64,000 bases of DNA from assembly GCA_019244165.1 (NCBI GenBank), contig JAFATA010000042.1, positions 32,318-96,317 on the forward strand, in the 5' to 3' direction. Both the position numbers and the translations under genes were made by a program. The notes beneath the pieces are model-generated. The model was not told the DNA's origin and ran no database searches. It was given only the letters and a program-made list of their open reading frames with translations. This stretch comes from Pseudonocardiales bacterium (GTDB taxonomy: Bacteria; Actinomycetota; Actinomycetes; Mycobacteriales; Pseudonocardiaceae). Positions 39,101-46,689 of the stretch are shown piece after piece; within the stretch, counting starts at the first letter, position 1; each line of letters starts with the position of its first letter.

Positions 39101-40112
39101 TTCAGTGGCCTTCAGCCCAGACGGGCACATCCTGGCCACCACCAGCAGAGACAGGACCGCGCGACTGTGGGGGGTCAGCGACCCCCGCCAGCCCAGCCCC
39201 CTAAGGAAGCTCACCGACCACAATGACACCGTCTATTCAGCAGCTTTTAGTCCCGACTGGCGTACCCTCGCCACTGCTAGCAGAGACAGGAGCTTGCGGC
39301 TGTGGAGTGTCGGTGATCTCCCCCAGCCCCACCCGGTGAAAACTCTCACCGACCAAACCGGCGCTCTCTGGTCGGTGGCCTTTAGCGTAGATGGGCACAC
39401 CCTGGCCGTCGGCAGCGCCAGCAGCAACGGCAAGACCGTGTGGCTGTGGGATACCACCGATCTCCTCCAATCCGAGCCGTTGACGACCCTCGGCGGTCAC
39501 ATCGACGACGTCCGCTCGGTGGCCTTCAGTCCCGACGGGCGGACTCTGGCTACCGGCAGTGACGACAACACCACGCGGCTGTGGGACGTTAGCGACCCAC
39601 ATCAGCCCTACTTGCTGACCACCCTCACCGGTCACACCAGCAGCGTCCGCTCGGTGGCCTTCAGTCCCGACGGACACACGCTGGCCACCGGCAGCGCCGA
39701 CAACACCACGCGATTGTGGGACGTTAGCGACCCACATCAGCCCTACTTACTGACCACCCTCACCGGTCACACCAGCAGCGTCTCCTCGGTGGCCTTCAGC
39801 CCCAACAGACACACCCTAGCCACCGCCAGCGCCGACAGGACCGTACGGTTGTGGGAGGTCAGCGCCCCACACCAACCCCATCCGCTGGGTATTCTCACCG
39901 GCCACACCGACATCGTCTCCTCGGTGGCCTTCAGTCCCGACGGGCATACCCTGGCTACCGGCAGCTACGACACCACCGCGCGGCTGTGGGAAACCGACGT
40001 CGACAGGGTTGTCGCTCGAATCTGTCGCATCACTCCCGCTATCACCAGGAACGAATGGGACCACTACCTGCCCGGCCTGCCGTACCAGCCTCCGTGCCGG
40101 CGCGGACGTTGA
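36141..40112 (+). CDS. TIR - nSTAND ATPase - membrane segment - WD40 protein
   Basis: This 1323-residue protein has four parts. Residues 1-130 form a TIR domain (RVFISHASDDQEAA; catalytic-type Glu77 in SEWCPYE), a fold that cleaves NAD in many immune proteins. Residues 142-560 are an nSTAND-type ATPase with GPSGCGKSS at 187-195 and LLLVVDQFEELL near 272-283. One hydrophobic helix at 588-607 (LTVLSVLLVLALVAAGIAVA) predicts a membrane anchor. Residues 670 to about 1290 hold 14 WD40 repeats of about 45 residues, enough for two seven-bladed propellers. The end (ICRITPAITRNEWDHYLPGL) is typical of actinobacterial STAND-WD40 proteins. The likely role is sensing through the propellers and a TIR response, possibly against phage; this is inferred from architecture. 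Confidence 0.85.
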   Translation: MARVFISHASDDQEAADEVHRWLVAEDHEVFLDRDLRDGMVVGEEWEQRLLERLRWADAVVCVVTSAFLASEWCPYEVGYARSRGSRLLPVLAEPGVDHPLVKSAHYADLTKDPAAGRTALVEALRRIDAVGSWGWPDGRSPFPGLRAFGVEDHRVFFGRSAEVAQLATLLRSPAERAEAAVLLVVGPSGCGKSSLVRAGLLPVMADEPGWGTLPPMLPGTDPVAGLGRGLAAAAGRLRLGWTVAQVRHQLEDTGLTGLADELLLTTRARRLLLVVDQFEELLTQSGPGERARFAQLLRPALGGPLQVVATLRPEFFDQLLGDTELAGLPTRPYPLRPLHREALRTVIERPAELAGIRVDEDLVTRLVADANSGEALPLLAFTLAQLAEGTSRGGHLSGARYDQLGGVQGALTRQADAALADASAVTGRRREEVIAGLLRLVTVDEQGRPTRWRVSRAQLPEPVTRELDTFVTRRLLTTDTDNGSVVIGVAHEAFLSAWAPLTQAIEENATALRARRAVEQAATEWDDEGHPPARLWERGQLAAAVADTDTHLQAHGLVTDRIDLSPVAQAFLHASIRRDRIRRGRALTVLSVLLVLALVAAGIAVAQQRAAERQRNVALSRQVASQALELRATNPALAAQLALAAYQLVPTPETRSSLLSITAAPYATLLTGHTDTVYSVAFSPDGHTLATAGADNTTRLWDVSDPHQPRPLSTLTGHTNGVRLVAFSPDGRTLATASGDRTVRLWEVSDPHQPHFLSILTGHTNTVESVAFSPDGHILATGSDDTTARLWDVSDPHHPYPLSTLTGHTNTVESVALSPDGRTLATASYDTTTRLWNISDPHHPSPLPSLTGHTNAVESVAFSPDGRTLATGSDDTTARLWDVHDPHHPGAAGVLAGHTNTVESVAFSRDGHTLATGSADTTVRQWEVSDPHHPYPLSTLTGHTNTVVSVAFSPDGHTLATTSDDNTTRLWDLPGPIVAGHTNTVYSVAFSPDGHILATTSRDRTARLWGVSDPRQPSPLRKLTDHNDTVYSAAFSPDWRTLATASRDRSLRLWSVGDLPQPHPVKTLTDQTGALWSVAFSVDGHTLAVGSASSNGKTVWLWDTTDLLQSEPLTTLGGHIDDVRSVAFSPDGRTLATGSDDNTTRLWDVSDPHQPYLLTTLTGHTSSVRSVAFSPDGHTLATGSADNTTRLWDVSDPHQPYLLTTLTGHTSSVSSVAFSPNRHTLATASADRTVRLWEVSAPHQPHPLGILTGHTDIVSSVAFSPDGHTLATGSYDTTARLWETDVDRVVARICRITPAITRNEWDHYLPGLPYQPPCRRGR
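38148..40010 (+). repeat. 14 tandem WD40-coding repeats of about 135 bp
   Basis: Each unit encodes LTGHT..V.SVAFSPDG.TLAT.S.D.T.RLW.VSDPHQP with small changes. Units 11 and 12 (about 39,495-39,765) are almost identical in DNA, including synonymous sites in GACGTTAGCGACCCACATCA, which indicates recent duplication or gene conversion. Units 9 and 10 are the most divergent. Confidence 0.85.
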
Positions 40113-40190
40113 GGCTCGCCTGCTCGGCTGATCTGGGTGAGGCCATGGGGCCGACTGACAACGATCCGCCGGTCCCGGTGTGGGGCCAGG

Positions 40191-40209
40191 CGCGGTTCCG
40201 CGGAACACT
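40191..40209. repeat. 19-bp direct repeat, left copy, with internal palindrome
   Basis: CGCGGTTCCGCGGAACACT, identical to 41129-41147. It contains the perfect 12-bp palindrome GTTCCGCGGAAC (40195-40206). It lies just downstream of hepT. Confidence 0.85.
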
Positions 40210-40283
40210 TCAACATGACGCTGGGTCACGATGATGAGCGCAGGGCCATCGGAGATTCGGTGCGCCCCACACCAGGTGCGGGA

Positions 40284-40706
40284 TCAGGAAAGCGGTGGCA
40301 CTACCCAGGTGGCGACAACGGCGACGAAGTTGTCGAGGTCCGCAAGGTTCGCGAGCCGTTCGAGCACGATGCCATTGTCAACCTCGACATAGCCGTGCAC
40401 GAGCACGTTGTGGAATCCCACCGCGCGGCGCAGGCGGTCCGCGAGATCGGGGGGCAGCACTCCGTGCGCGCCCAGCAGCCGGATCGCGTCACCGTTATCC
40501 CGCGGCGGACCCCACCCCTGCACCGCGCACACGTGCTGGGCGACGTCGATGGCCGCCTCGATCGCCGTGACGAAGGTGTACTTGACGCCGCGCAGCCACA
40601 GTGGATCGGCCCGCCGCCCAGGATCAGCTGACGCCTCGGCGCGGAGCACGGCGAGGTCGTCGGTGATCGACCGGAGGAGCCGGAGGACCCGGAGCTCATC
40701 GACCAC
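40284..40706 (-). CDS. HepT-like HEPN-domain toxin
   Basis: The 140-residue, all-helical protein matches the DUF86/HepT family, the toxin of HEPN/MNT pairs and a presumed RNase. The normal active motif is R-x4-H-x-Y; here it reads H99-NVLV-H104-G-Y106, so the catalytic Arg is replaced by His (codon CAC). The GTG start at 40706 overlaps the mntA stop by 11 bp, the usual antitoxin-first order. The missing Arg may mean a weakened or inactive toxin. Confidence 0.8.
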   Translation of the reverse strand: MVDELRVLRLLRSITDDLAVLRAEASADPGRRADPLWLRGVKYTFVTAIEAAIDVAQHVCAVQGWGPPRDNGDAIRLLGAHGVLPPDLADRLRRAVGFHNVLVHGYVEVDNGIVLERLANLADLDNFVAVVATWVVPPLS

Positions 40707-41082
40707 GGCGGAGGGCCTCGACGAAGTCGCGGTGGCTGCGCTGCAGTCGCGGCTGCTCGTCGGCGTAGATCTTCCGTGTGGTGGCGGTCCAGCGGACCCG
40801 CGCCGGAGGATCGTCGTCGAACAAGACGCGACCGTGCAGCGCGATCCGGCCGGCCAGCTCAAGGGGGGCGCCGCCCAACACCACGAGATCGACCCCCGGT
40901 GGGAGCAGCACGTCGAAGGCCGGCGGCGCCTCGAACGGCCACCAGGCCGCGATGTCGATATCGGAGTCTGCCCGCGGCGTACCGGCCGCCCTGCTGCCGT
41001 GCAGCAGGGCGAATCGTGCCCCGGCGCCGCGCAGCACCGCGACGATCTCAGCGGCGAGGGCGTCCGGCACCGCAACGGTCAT
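40696..41082 (-). CDS. MntA-like nucleotidyltransferase antitoxin
   Basis: The 128-residue protein has the minimal nucleotidyltransferase motif GSX10DXD (Gly29-Ser30 to Asp41-Ile-Asp43). In studied pairs MntA blocks HepT by adding AMP units to the Tyr of its motif; that Tyr is kept in the partner here (Tyr106). ATG 41082 is used; a longer frame upstream is less likely. The pair lies between two copies of a 19-bp direct repeat. Confidence 0.82.
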   Translation of the reverse strand: MTVAVPDALAAEIVAVLRGAGARFALLHGSRAAGTPRADSDIDIAAWWPFEAPPAFDVLLPPGVDLVVLGGAPLELAGRIALHGRVLFDDDPPARVRWTATTRKIYADEQPRLQRSHRDFVEALRRGR

Positions 41083-41128
41083 AACGCAGAGTCTTGCACG
41101 AGTCCCGTCCGCCTCGGGCGCGAACACA

Positions 41129-41147
41129 CGCGGTTCCGCGGAACACT
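41129..41147. repeat. 19-bp direct repeat, right copy, upstream of mntA
   Basis: Identical to 40191-40209, with the palindrome GTTCCGCGGAAC at 41133-41144. It lies 46 bp upstream of the mntA start, where an operator for the pair could be. Confidence 0.85.
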
Positions 41148-41171
41148 CGCCACACCGTGAGTCACCGCCAA

Positions 41172-41256
41172 GCCTAGCCGGCGATGCAGGTGAGCTGCGC
41201 TGACGGGTACGGCTTCAGGAGTAGGCTGAACCGTCCCGCTCCTCGACGTGGCCTAA
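41172..41256 (-). pseudogene. Decayed second copy of the nitrobindin gene 3' end
   Basis: These 85 bp align with the last codons and stop of the intact nitrobindin gene (43352-43436), roughly 75-80% identical by eye and starting with 16 identical bases GCCTAGCCGGCGATGC. The copy has small indels and no open frame. It lies on the far side of the two-gene insert at 41263-43286. Confidence 0.7.
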
Positions 41257-41262
41257 TAGTGG

Positions 41263-41829
41263 TTAAAAATAGGGCACTTGTTGCAACTGCGTAGTCGTGG
41301 TGAAACAGTTTCCGGTAACTTGCATCAGTGGATGAGTCTGTGCATGAGGTACTCCATCGGGACCCAGATACTCTGGGTTGAACCAGACTCGTTTTGCCCG
41401 CCCGATAATAAGCCCGTGATCACCATCGAAGTCAGCCAGTTCTATTATTCGACACTCCATCCACCCGACGCCATCAACGAGGACCGGACCATAGGGGGAT
41501 TCATTATAATCAAAAGAAAGACCAGATGCGGCAAGTTTCTCGGGTGGACTTGTCGCTGGGTAACGAGAGTATTTCGCACCTAGCTTCCATGCGCCTTGCA
41601 AGTGATTGATAAGTGGCACCGAGAGTGTAAACCCTTCGCTATTCAGCAAAGTTTCGTAGGTGCGCCACTGTTTATAGACAGCTAGAAGCACATGCTGGGG
41701 ATCAGTAGACACCGACGTCACGTTAGAGACAGGGATAACGTTGTCCATACCACCGTGGTCACGAGTTCCTATCAGGTAAGCTATCCGAGGAGCAAGCAAC
41801 CGATGCGCTTTCACTATCGAGTCAATCAC
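41263..41829 (-). CDS. Flavin-reductase-like (FMN-binding split barrel) protein
   Basis: The 188-residue protein resembles the flavin reductase-like domain: RIAYLIGTRDHGGMDNVIPV, then LSVPLINHLQ and the conserved GRAKRVWFNPEYL end. Such proteins bind FMN and act as reductases or in unknown roles. The start ATG at 41829 overlaps the stop of the HTH-TPR gene upstream by 4 bp, so the two are coupled. The DNA is clearly less GC-rich than the core genes, a sign of recent acquisition. The substrate is unknown. Confidence 0.65.
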   Translation of the reverse strand: MIDSIVKAHRLLAPRIAYLIGTRDHGGMDNVIPVSNVTSVSTDPQHVLLAVYKQWRTYETLLNSEGFTLSVPLINHLQGAWKLGAKYSRYPATSPPEKLAASGLSFDYNESPYGPVLVDGVGWMECRIIELADFDGDHGLIIGRAKRVWFNPEYLGPDGVPHAQTHPLMQVTGNCFTTTTQLQQVPYF

Positions 41830-43286
41830 GGGCGGTGTTCGCTATCGGCAGTAAGACGAAAATCGCGAATAGCCTCGTCAAGATCTCTGACGGCGGTCAG
41901 ATTTGTGTAAATTTTTGAACGTAGCTGCCTTTGGATCCCGCTTAACGCTTGAACCGTTTGAGGAATACGCTGCTCGCTTGGTAGGCCGAAGACATGAGCA
42001 AGCACGTCTTGCGCGCCTTCCGGCCCGCTGAGACTTAACCGAGCTTGGGCAAGATGCACCCGCGCCAGCGTCATCGTCACTGGCCAGCACTGATCTGTCT
42101 CTGGAGCGCCGTAGAGGCTGATTACCCGGGATGCCTCGCGTTCCACAGCCTCCCAATCGCCCAGGCAAGCGTAGGCAGCAGCGTTATAATAGTGCTCGCG
42201 AGCAACCGAGAACGTAAAAGCCTCCCCAAGATCCCGAAGGCTGTCGATAGGGGATAGCTTGTCACGTTGGTCCTGGGCGGCACGAAGAAGCCCGACCACC
42301 TGTTCACGTTGACCACTTTGCGCTAAGGCCCGCGCTTCGAGTCCAGCGAGGCGGATCGCGCCGACGCCACTTAATCCGGCGGCTCGTGCCTGCTGAGCAT
42401 GGTTGAGCACCTCCTCAGCCGAACCCCACCACGAGGCGATCATCGCTCGGGTACAGTGCACCCACGTAATGAGCCCAGGATGCTCGGCGAGTTCAGCGAA
42501 GGCAAGGGCGGCACGCGTTTGAACCATGGCCGCGCCCGGCTGGCCTAAATCATGCGATACCGACGCCAACAGAACACACGTAGCCCCCAGGAGAAGGTTC
42601 AGCTCCCTGGCGTCACTGGGTCGTTGCCCATACCGGGCGAGCAGCATATAAAGCCTGTCTCGCAAGATCACCAAATCGGGCACCATGCGAGTTGGCTCAG
42701 GGTTAACAACGTAACCTGTCGCTAAACTTCTCAGATCCTCTTGCGCTTCCTCGAGGGTGCGGCCCTCGATTTTTGGTGCCTCGATGGCGCTGCGCAGGAT
42801 GGTCGAGCTACGAGCGGCGTTGAGGACTAACTCGCGTGGCCCCATCACCTGTACGTTGCGCGGGTAAAGCACCGCTCCAGCACCGAAAGCTCCCCCAAGG
42901 ACGCACCGGCGGTTGACGGCGCCTGCCTGCGATTCCTCCACAGCGGGACACTCCTTCGTGGCCGCATCGAGGCCGCTCATCGCGGCCGGAGCCGCTGACC
43001 CCTGTGCCGGCTGCGCCTGGTTTGTGGGTTCTTCCTGCTGTGCACCGCCCACTATTTGGGTGAAGCGGGTCTGCACGTCTTCGGGTGCCCGCTGCAGGGC
43101 GGTGTCCATGAGTTCTTGGGTATGGGGGCGCAAGGTGATAGTGCCGTGCCGGGCTTCCCACTTGTTCACCGTCCGGGCGTCGATGCCGAGATACGCGGCA
43201 AAGCGGCGGACACTCAGGCGCATGGCCTGGCGCAGTGCCTTGGTCTCAGCTCCGGTCCAGCACTGCACAGTGGCCATCAGGCGCAC
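41826..43286 (-). CDS. HTH-TPR regulator with an internal Tat-like motif
   Basis: The 486-residue protein has an N-terminal XRE-like helix-turn-helix (LRQAMRLSVRRFAAYLGIDA, then RTVNKWEARH), a Pro/Gln-rich linker, a short segment NRRCVLGGAFGAGAV that looks like a twin-arginine motif but sits inside the chain near residue 125, and a long TPR-like region. GAGAGG stands about 7 bases before GTG 43286; ATG 43277 is the alternative. The same plan, including the internal RR-x-hydrophobic piece, is common in Streptomyces regulators of unknown ligand. It is translationally coupled to the flavin-reductase-like gene. Confidence 0.72.
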   Translation of the reverse strand: MRLMATVQCWTGAETKALRQAMRLSVRRFAAYLGIDARTVNKWEARHGTITLRPHTQELMDTALQRAPEDVQTRFTQIVGGAQQEEPTNQAQPAQGSAAPAAMSGLDAATKECPAVEESQAGAVNRRCVLGGAFGAGAVLYPRNVQVMGPRELVLNAARSSTILRSAIEAPKIEGRTLEEAQEDLRSLATGYVVNPEPTRMVPDLVILRDRLYMLLARYGQRPSDARELNLLLGATCVLLASVSHDLGQPGAAMVQTRAALAFAELAEHPGLITWVHCTRAMIASWWGSAEEVLNHAQQARAAGLSGVGAIRLAGLEARALAQSGQREQVVGLLRAAQDQRDKLSPIDSLRDLGEAFTFSVAREHYYNAAAYACLGDWEAVEREASRVISLYGAPETDQCWPVTMTLARVHLAQARLSLSGPEGAQDVLAHVFGLPSEQRIPQTVQALSGIQRQLRSKIYTNLTAVRDLDEAIRDFRLTADSEHRP

Positions 43287-43353
43287 CCGCGATCCTCTCG
43301 GAAAAGGGAGACTCGTCGCGCTGAGCGTAACGCCTCACCGGCGCGGCACGCGC

Positions 43354-43929
43354 CTAGCCGGCGATGCGGGTGAGCCGCGCCGAGAGGTGCGGCTTCATGG
43401 GGAGGCCGCGCAGGGCCCGCTCCTCGGCGTAGGCGAGGTCACCGTTTTCGACGATGCCGTACAAGCGAAGCGCCGCGGTCGTCTCGCGGGCCGTGTCGGT
43501 CCGGGCGATCGTGTCGGCGGCAAGCTCCCACGCCGTCTCGCCGGTGCGCCCACCGTAGTAGATCTCGCAGATGCCGAACATGTGCGCGAGGACCACCTCG
43601 ATGGTCTCCTCCTCGTCCACCCGCCACCACCCGACCTCACGGGCCGCGGGCCGCAGCACCTGGCCGGAGGGGCTCAGCAGCCACGCGCGCGCCTCGTAGA
43701 CCAAAAACGGCCTGCCGTCGTGAGCGAAGGTGATCTGCTGGCCGTAGCGGAACTCTCCGAGCAGCGAGGGGTACTGGGCCAGGCCCTCGCCGCGCCACAC
43801 CCCCACCAGTGGCGCCAGCGACTGGCACTGCGGGTGCAGCTCGACGCCCTGTTTGACCGTGACAGCGTCCACGCTGATCGGCAAGTCGTCAAGCCAGGGC
43901 AGATTGGACGGGGAAACGTCGCTGTTCAC
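43354..43929 (-). CDS. Nitrobindin family heme-binding protein
   Basis: The 191-residue beta-barrel protein matches the nitrobindin/FABP-like family. The signature GVWRGEG is at about residues 43-49, and the distal MKPHLSARLTRIAG end carries the His expected to bind heme iron. Nitrobindins bind nitric oxide and isomerise peroxynitrite. The N-terminus (MNSDVSPSNLPW) is a short extension. Its last codons have a decayed second copy at 41172-41256. Confidence 0.85.
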   Translation of the reverse strand: MNSDVSPSNLPWLDDLPISVDAVTVKQGVELHPQCQSLAPLVGVWRGEGLAQYPSLLGEFRYGQQITFAHDGRPFLVYEARAWLLSPSGQVLRPAAREVGWWRVDEEETIEVVLAHMFGICEIYYGGRTGETAWELAADTIARTDTARETTAALRLYGIVENGDLAYAEERALRGLPMKPHLSARLTRIAG

Positions 43930-44049
43930 CCCTGAATCGGATCACGAAGTCTTGCGCCAAGCAACCAATCGGCGAAGACGTGAATGAGACACTGGGGACG
44001 GATCCCCCGGGGGGCGCTACCCTGAGCCCAGTCACTGAGGGGATCTGTC

Positions 44050-44499
44050 GTGATGTCTTTCTTTCAGCATGCCTTGATATCGCTCACCGTCGCCGCCGCG
44101 TACGCAGTACTGACTCCGGCCGTGGCGGCCGCGGTGCCATCGGCCGCTGCGCCGTGCGGGTCGGCCGCGGCGGCCTGTATCAGCCTCAGCGGGCAGCAAG
44201 CCTGGCTGATGGACGGTGGCCGGGTCACCTACGGGCCGACCCCGATCACGTCCGGCATGCCGGCTCACCCCACCCCCTCGGGCCTGTTCCGGGTGCAGTG
44301 GAAAGACCGAAACCACCGCAGCTCACAGTTCCACAACGCCCCCATGCCGTACTCGGTGTTCTTCACCAGCACCGGTATCGCATTCCACGAGGGCAGCCTC
44401 AGCAGAGCATCGCACGGATGCGTCCATCTCGGTCACAACGCCGCAGCCACGTTCTTCAATAACCTGTCGGTGGGGCAAGTCGTGCAGGTTGTGGGCTGA
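44050..44499 (+). CDS. Small secreted L,D-transpeptidase (YkuD domain), copy 1
   Basis: The 149-residue protein has an N-terminal signal peptide (hydrophobic LISLTVAAAYAVLTPAVAAA) and a compact YkuD domain. The catalytic motif is SHGCVHLG with Cys124, and the upstream His is in AFHEGS. Such enzymes make 3-3 cross-links in peptidoglycan or fix proteins to it. It is far shorter than mycobacterial Ldt enzymes and lacks their Ig-like domains. GAGGGG precedes the GTG start at 44050, and TACCCT at 44018 may be the -10 box. A close paralogue is at 56753-57220. Confidence 0.85.
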   Translation: MMSFFQHALISLTVAAAYAVLTPAVAAAVPSAAAPCGSAAAACISLSGQQAWLMDGGRVTYGPTPITSGMPAHPTPSGLFRVQWKDRNHRSSQFHNAPMPYSVFFTSTGIAFHEGSLSRASHGCVHLGHNAAATFFNNLSVGQVVQVVG

Positions 44500-44501
44500 G
44501 G

Positions 44502-45137
44502 TCACGGACGGGCGGCAGGGCACCCGCCCGACAGGAACTCGCGCAGCGCGGGCAACAGGGCACGCAGCGCCTGGCCTCGATGCGACACGGCATCCTTCTC
44601 GGTCGGGTCCAGCTCCGCGGAGGTGCGCCAGTCACCATCGGGGAGGAAGATCGGGTCGTAGCCGAAGCCGTTGCTGCCGCGAGCTGCCCGGGTCAGGGTG
44701 CCGCGCCAGTATCCGCGCACCACAGTCTGGGTCCCCGGCGGCACGACCAGCGCCGCGGCGCAGACAAACGCCGCGCCGCGCCGATCGTCCGGGACGTCCG
44801 CCAGCTGCTGAAGCACCAGCTGCAGGTTCGCGGCATCGTCGCCGTGCCGGCCGGCCCACCTGGCCGAGAGCACCCCGGGCATGCCGCCCAGCGCATCCAC
44901 CTCCAGCCCGGAGTCGTCGGCCACCGTGGCCAGGCCGGTAGCCGCCAGTGCAGCCCGGGCTTTGGCCAGCGCGTTACCCTCGAAGCTGGCGGCGGTCTCC
45001 GGGACCTCGGGAAACGGCGGCACGTCAGCGAGCCCGAGCACCTGCACTCCCCGGATGTCTGAGGCGGCCAGGATGCGCCGCAGCTCAAGGAGTTTCGCCT
45101 CGTTCCGGGTGGCCAGCAGCAACCGTGCTGAGCTCAT
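44502..45137 (-). CDS. rdgB: XTP/dITP pyrophosphatase, RdgB/HAM1 family
   Basis: The 211-residue enzyme removes non-canonical purine triphosphates such as dITP. The N-terminal [15 protein letters not shown], the Asp pair in [15 protein letters not shown] and [11 protein letters not shown] are family hallmarks. The ATG at 45137 overlaps the rph stop by 4 bp; an open frame further upstream is a shadow of rph. Its stop is 2 bp from the L,D-transpeptidase gene on the other strand. Confidence 0.95.
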   Translation of the reverse strand: MSSARLLLATRNEAKLLELRRILAASDIRGVQVLGLADVPPFPEVPETAASFEGNALAKARAALAATGLATVADDSGLEVDALGGMPGVLSARWAGRHGDDAANLQLVLQQLADVPDDRRGAAFVCAAALVVPPGTQTVVRGYWRGTLTRAARGSNGFGYDPIFLPDGDWRTSAELDPTEKDAVSHRGQALRALLPALREFLSGGCPAARP

Positions 45138-45904
45138 GAGGGGGACACTGCGCCGGGATAGGGCTGGGCCAGGGGATAAGGCTGGGCCAGCGCGGTGGTT
45201 TGCAGCACGGTCAGTTCCTGGCAGCCCTTGAGCGCCAGGTCCAGCATCTGGTCCAGAGTGGACCGCGCGAAGGTAGCGCCCTCCCCGGTGCCCTGCAGTT
45301 CCACCAGCGTGCCGGCATCCGTGGCCACCACGTTCATGTCCACCTCGGCGCGGGAGTCCTCCTCGTAGGGCAGATCCAGCCGCACCCGGCCATCGACCAC
45401 GCCGACGCTCACCGCGGCGACGGAGCAGCACAGCGGATGGGGATGGCGCAGCCGACCGGCCGCCCGCAGCCAGGTCACCGCATCGGCCAGCGCCACGTAA
45501 CTGCCGGTAATCGCCGCGGTACGGGTGCCGCCGTCGGCCTGGATGACGTCACAGTCCAGCGCGATGGTGTTCTCCCCCAGCGCAGCGAGGTTGATGCACG
45601 ACCGCAGGGCACGCCCGATCACCCTGCTGATCTCGTGAGTCCGGCCCCCCAGGCGGCCCTTGACCGACTCCCGCTCGCTGCGGATGTGCGTCGAGGACGG
45701 CAACATCGCGTACTCCGCGGTGAGCCAGCCCTGCCCGGAACCCTTGCGCCAGCGCGGCACACCCTCGACCACGCTGGCCGCGCAGAGCACCCGGGTGCGA
45801 CCGCATTCAATCAGCACCGACCCCGCGGGCCACTGCTGGTAGCCGCGGGTGATGTGCACCTCCCGGAGCTCCTCGTCGCTCCTACCGTCGGCTCGTGTCA
45901 CCAC
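45134..45904 (-). CDS. rph: Ribonuclease PH
   Basis: The 256-residue phosphorolytic exoribonuclease trims tRNA 3' ends. It has [18 protein letters not shown] at the N-terminus, the RNA-binding [15 protein letters not shown] and the active segment [18 protein letters not shown]. The C-terminal tail repeats [11 protein letters not shown]. It is coupled to rdgB by a 4-bp overlap. Confidence 0.96.
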   Translation of the reverse strand: MVTRADGRSDEELREVHITRGYQQWPAGSVLIECGRTRVLCAASVVEGVPRWRKGSGQGWLTAEYAMLPSSTHIRSERESVKGRLGGRTHEISRVIGRALRSCINLAALGENTIALDCDVIQADGGTRTAAITGSYVALADAVTWLRAAGRLRHPHPLCCSVAAVSVGVVDGRVRLDLPYEEDSRAEVDMNVVATDAGTLVELQGTGEGATFARSTLDQMLDLALKGCQELTVLQTTALAQPYPLAQPYPGAVSPS

Positions 45905-45930
45905 GCCAGCCTACCCACAGGATGGCGCCA

Positions 45931-46689
45931 TCAGATCTCGTAGCAGGCGCCAGGGTGCACCAGCTCGGTGGGCCCGCCGAAAGCGGCCTTGGCCTCGGTG
46001 AGCACCTGCGCGGCGTCGGTCCATGGGGGCACGTGAGTGATCAACAATCGGCCGACCCCCGCCGCCGCGGCGGCCTCGCCAGCTTGCCTGCCGGACAGGT
46101 GTACCCCGGGCCGGTTGTCCGGCCGGTCCGGCCAGGACGCCTCAGCGAGCAGCACGTCCGCACCGGTGGCCAGCTCGGCGAGCTGCGGGCATGGGCCGGT
46201 GTCCCCGGAGTAGACCAGCGCCCGCCCCGCATGGCTGATCCGCACCGCGTAGGCCTCGCAGGGGTGCTCGACCCGGGCGGCACGCATCTCGAACGGGCCG
46301 ATCCGAGCCGTCTCGCGGTAGGACCGGAAGTCGTAGACGTCAGAGAGGTCGGTCGCCCTGCGCTCATCAGCGTTGGCCGCGTACGCGGCCACCAGACGCT
46401 CGGCGGCATCCGGCGGGGCGTACAACGGCAGTGCGGCGCACGGTGGTGGGTGCGGGTGGTAGCGGCGATAGACGGTCAGCGCCGAGACGTCGGCGCAGTG
46501 ATCCGGGTGTAGGTGCGACAGGAACAGCCCGCCGAGGGTGAAGGGGTCAAGATAGCGCTGGAGCGCTCCGAAGGTCCCATTGCCCAGATCGAGCACCACG
46601 CTGGTCTGCCCAGCTCGGATCAGATAGCCCGACCCAGGGGACTCTGGCCCAGGAACGCTGCCGGAGCAGCCGAGCACGGTCAGCCGCAT
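45931..46689 (-). CDS. Metallo-beta-lactamase-fold phosphodiesterase, Rv1339-like
   Basis: The 252-residue protein has the metal-binding motif HLHPDHCAD near residues 59-67, further ligands in [18 protein letters not shown] and THVPP. The order murI - this gene - rph is that of mycobacteria, where the Rv1339 product is an atypical class II cAMP phosphodiesterase. RNase Z-like or other cyclic-nucleotide activity cannot be excluded. Its ATG overlaps the murI stop by 10 bp. Confidence 0.85.
   Translation of the reverse strand: MRLTVLGCSGSVPGPESPGSGYLIRAGQTSVVLDLGNGTFGALQRYLDPFTLGGLFLSHLHPDHCADVSALTVYRRYHPHPPPCAALPLYAPPDAAERLVAAYAANADERRATDLSDVYDFRSYRETARIGPFEMRAARVEHPCEAYAVRISHAGRALVYSGDTGPCPQLAELATGADVLLAEASWPDRPDNRPGVHLSGRQAGEAAAAAGVGRLLITHVPPWTDAAQVLTEAKAAFGGPTELVHPGACYEI

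Noticed and set aside
38155..40010. The 135-bp repeats considered as CRISPR or minisatellite
   Set aside because: Units have no unique spacers and keep frame and WD40 pattern throughout, so they are coding repeats.
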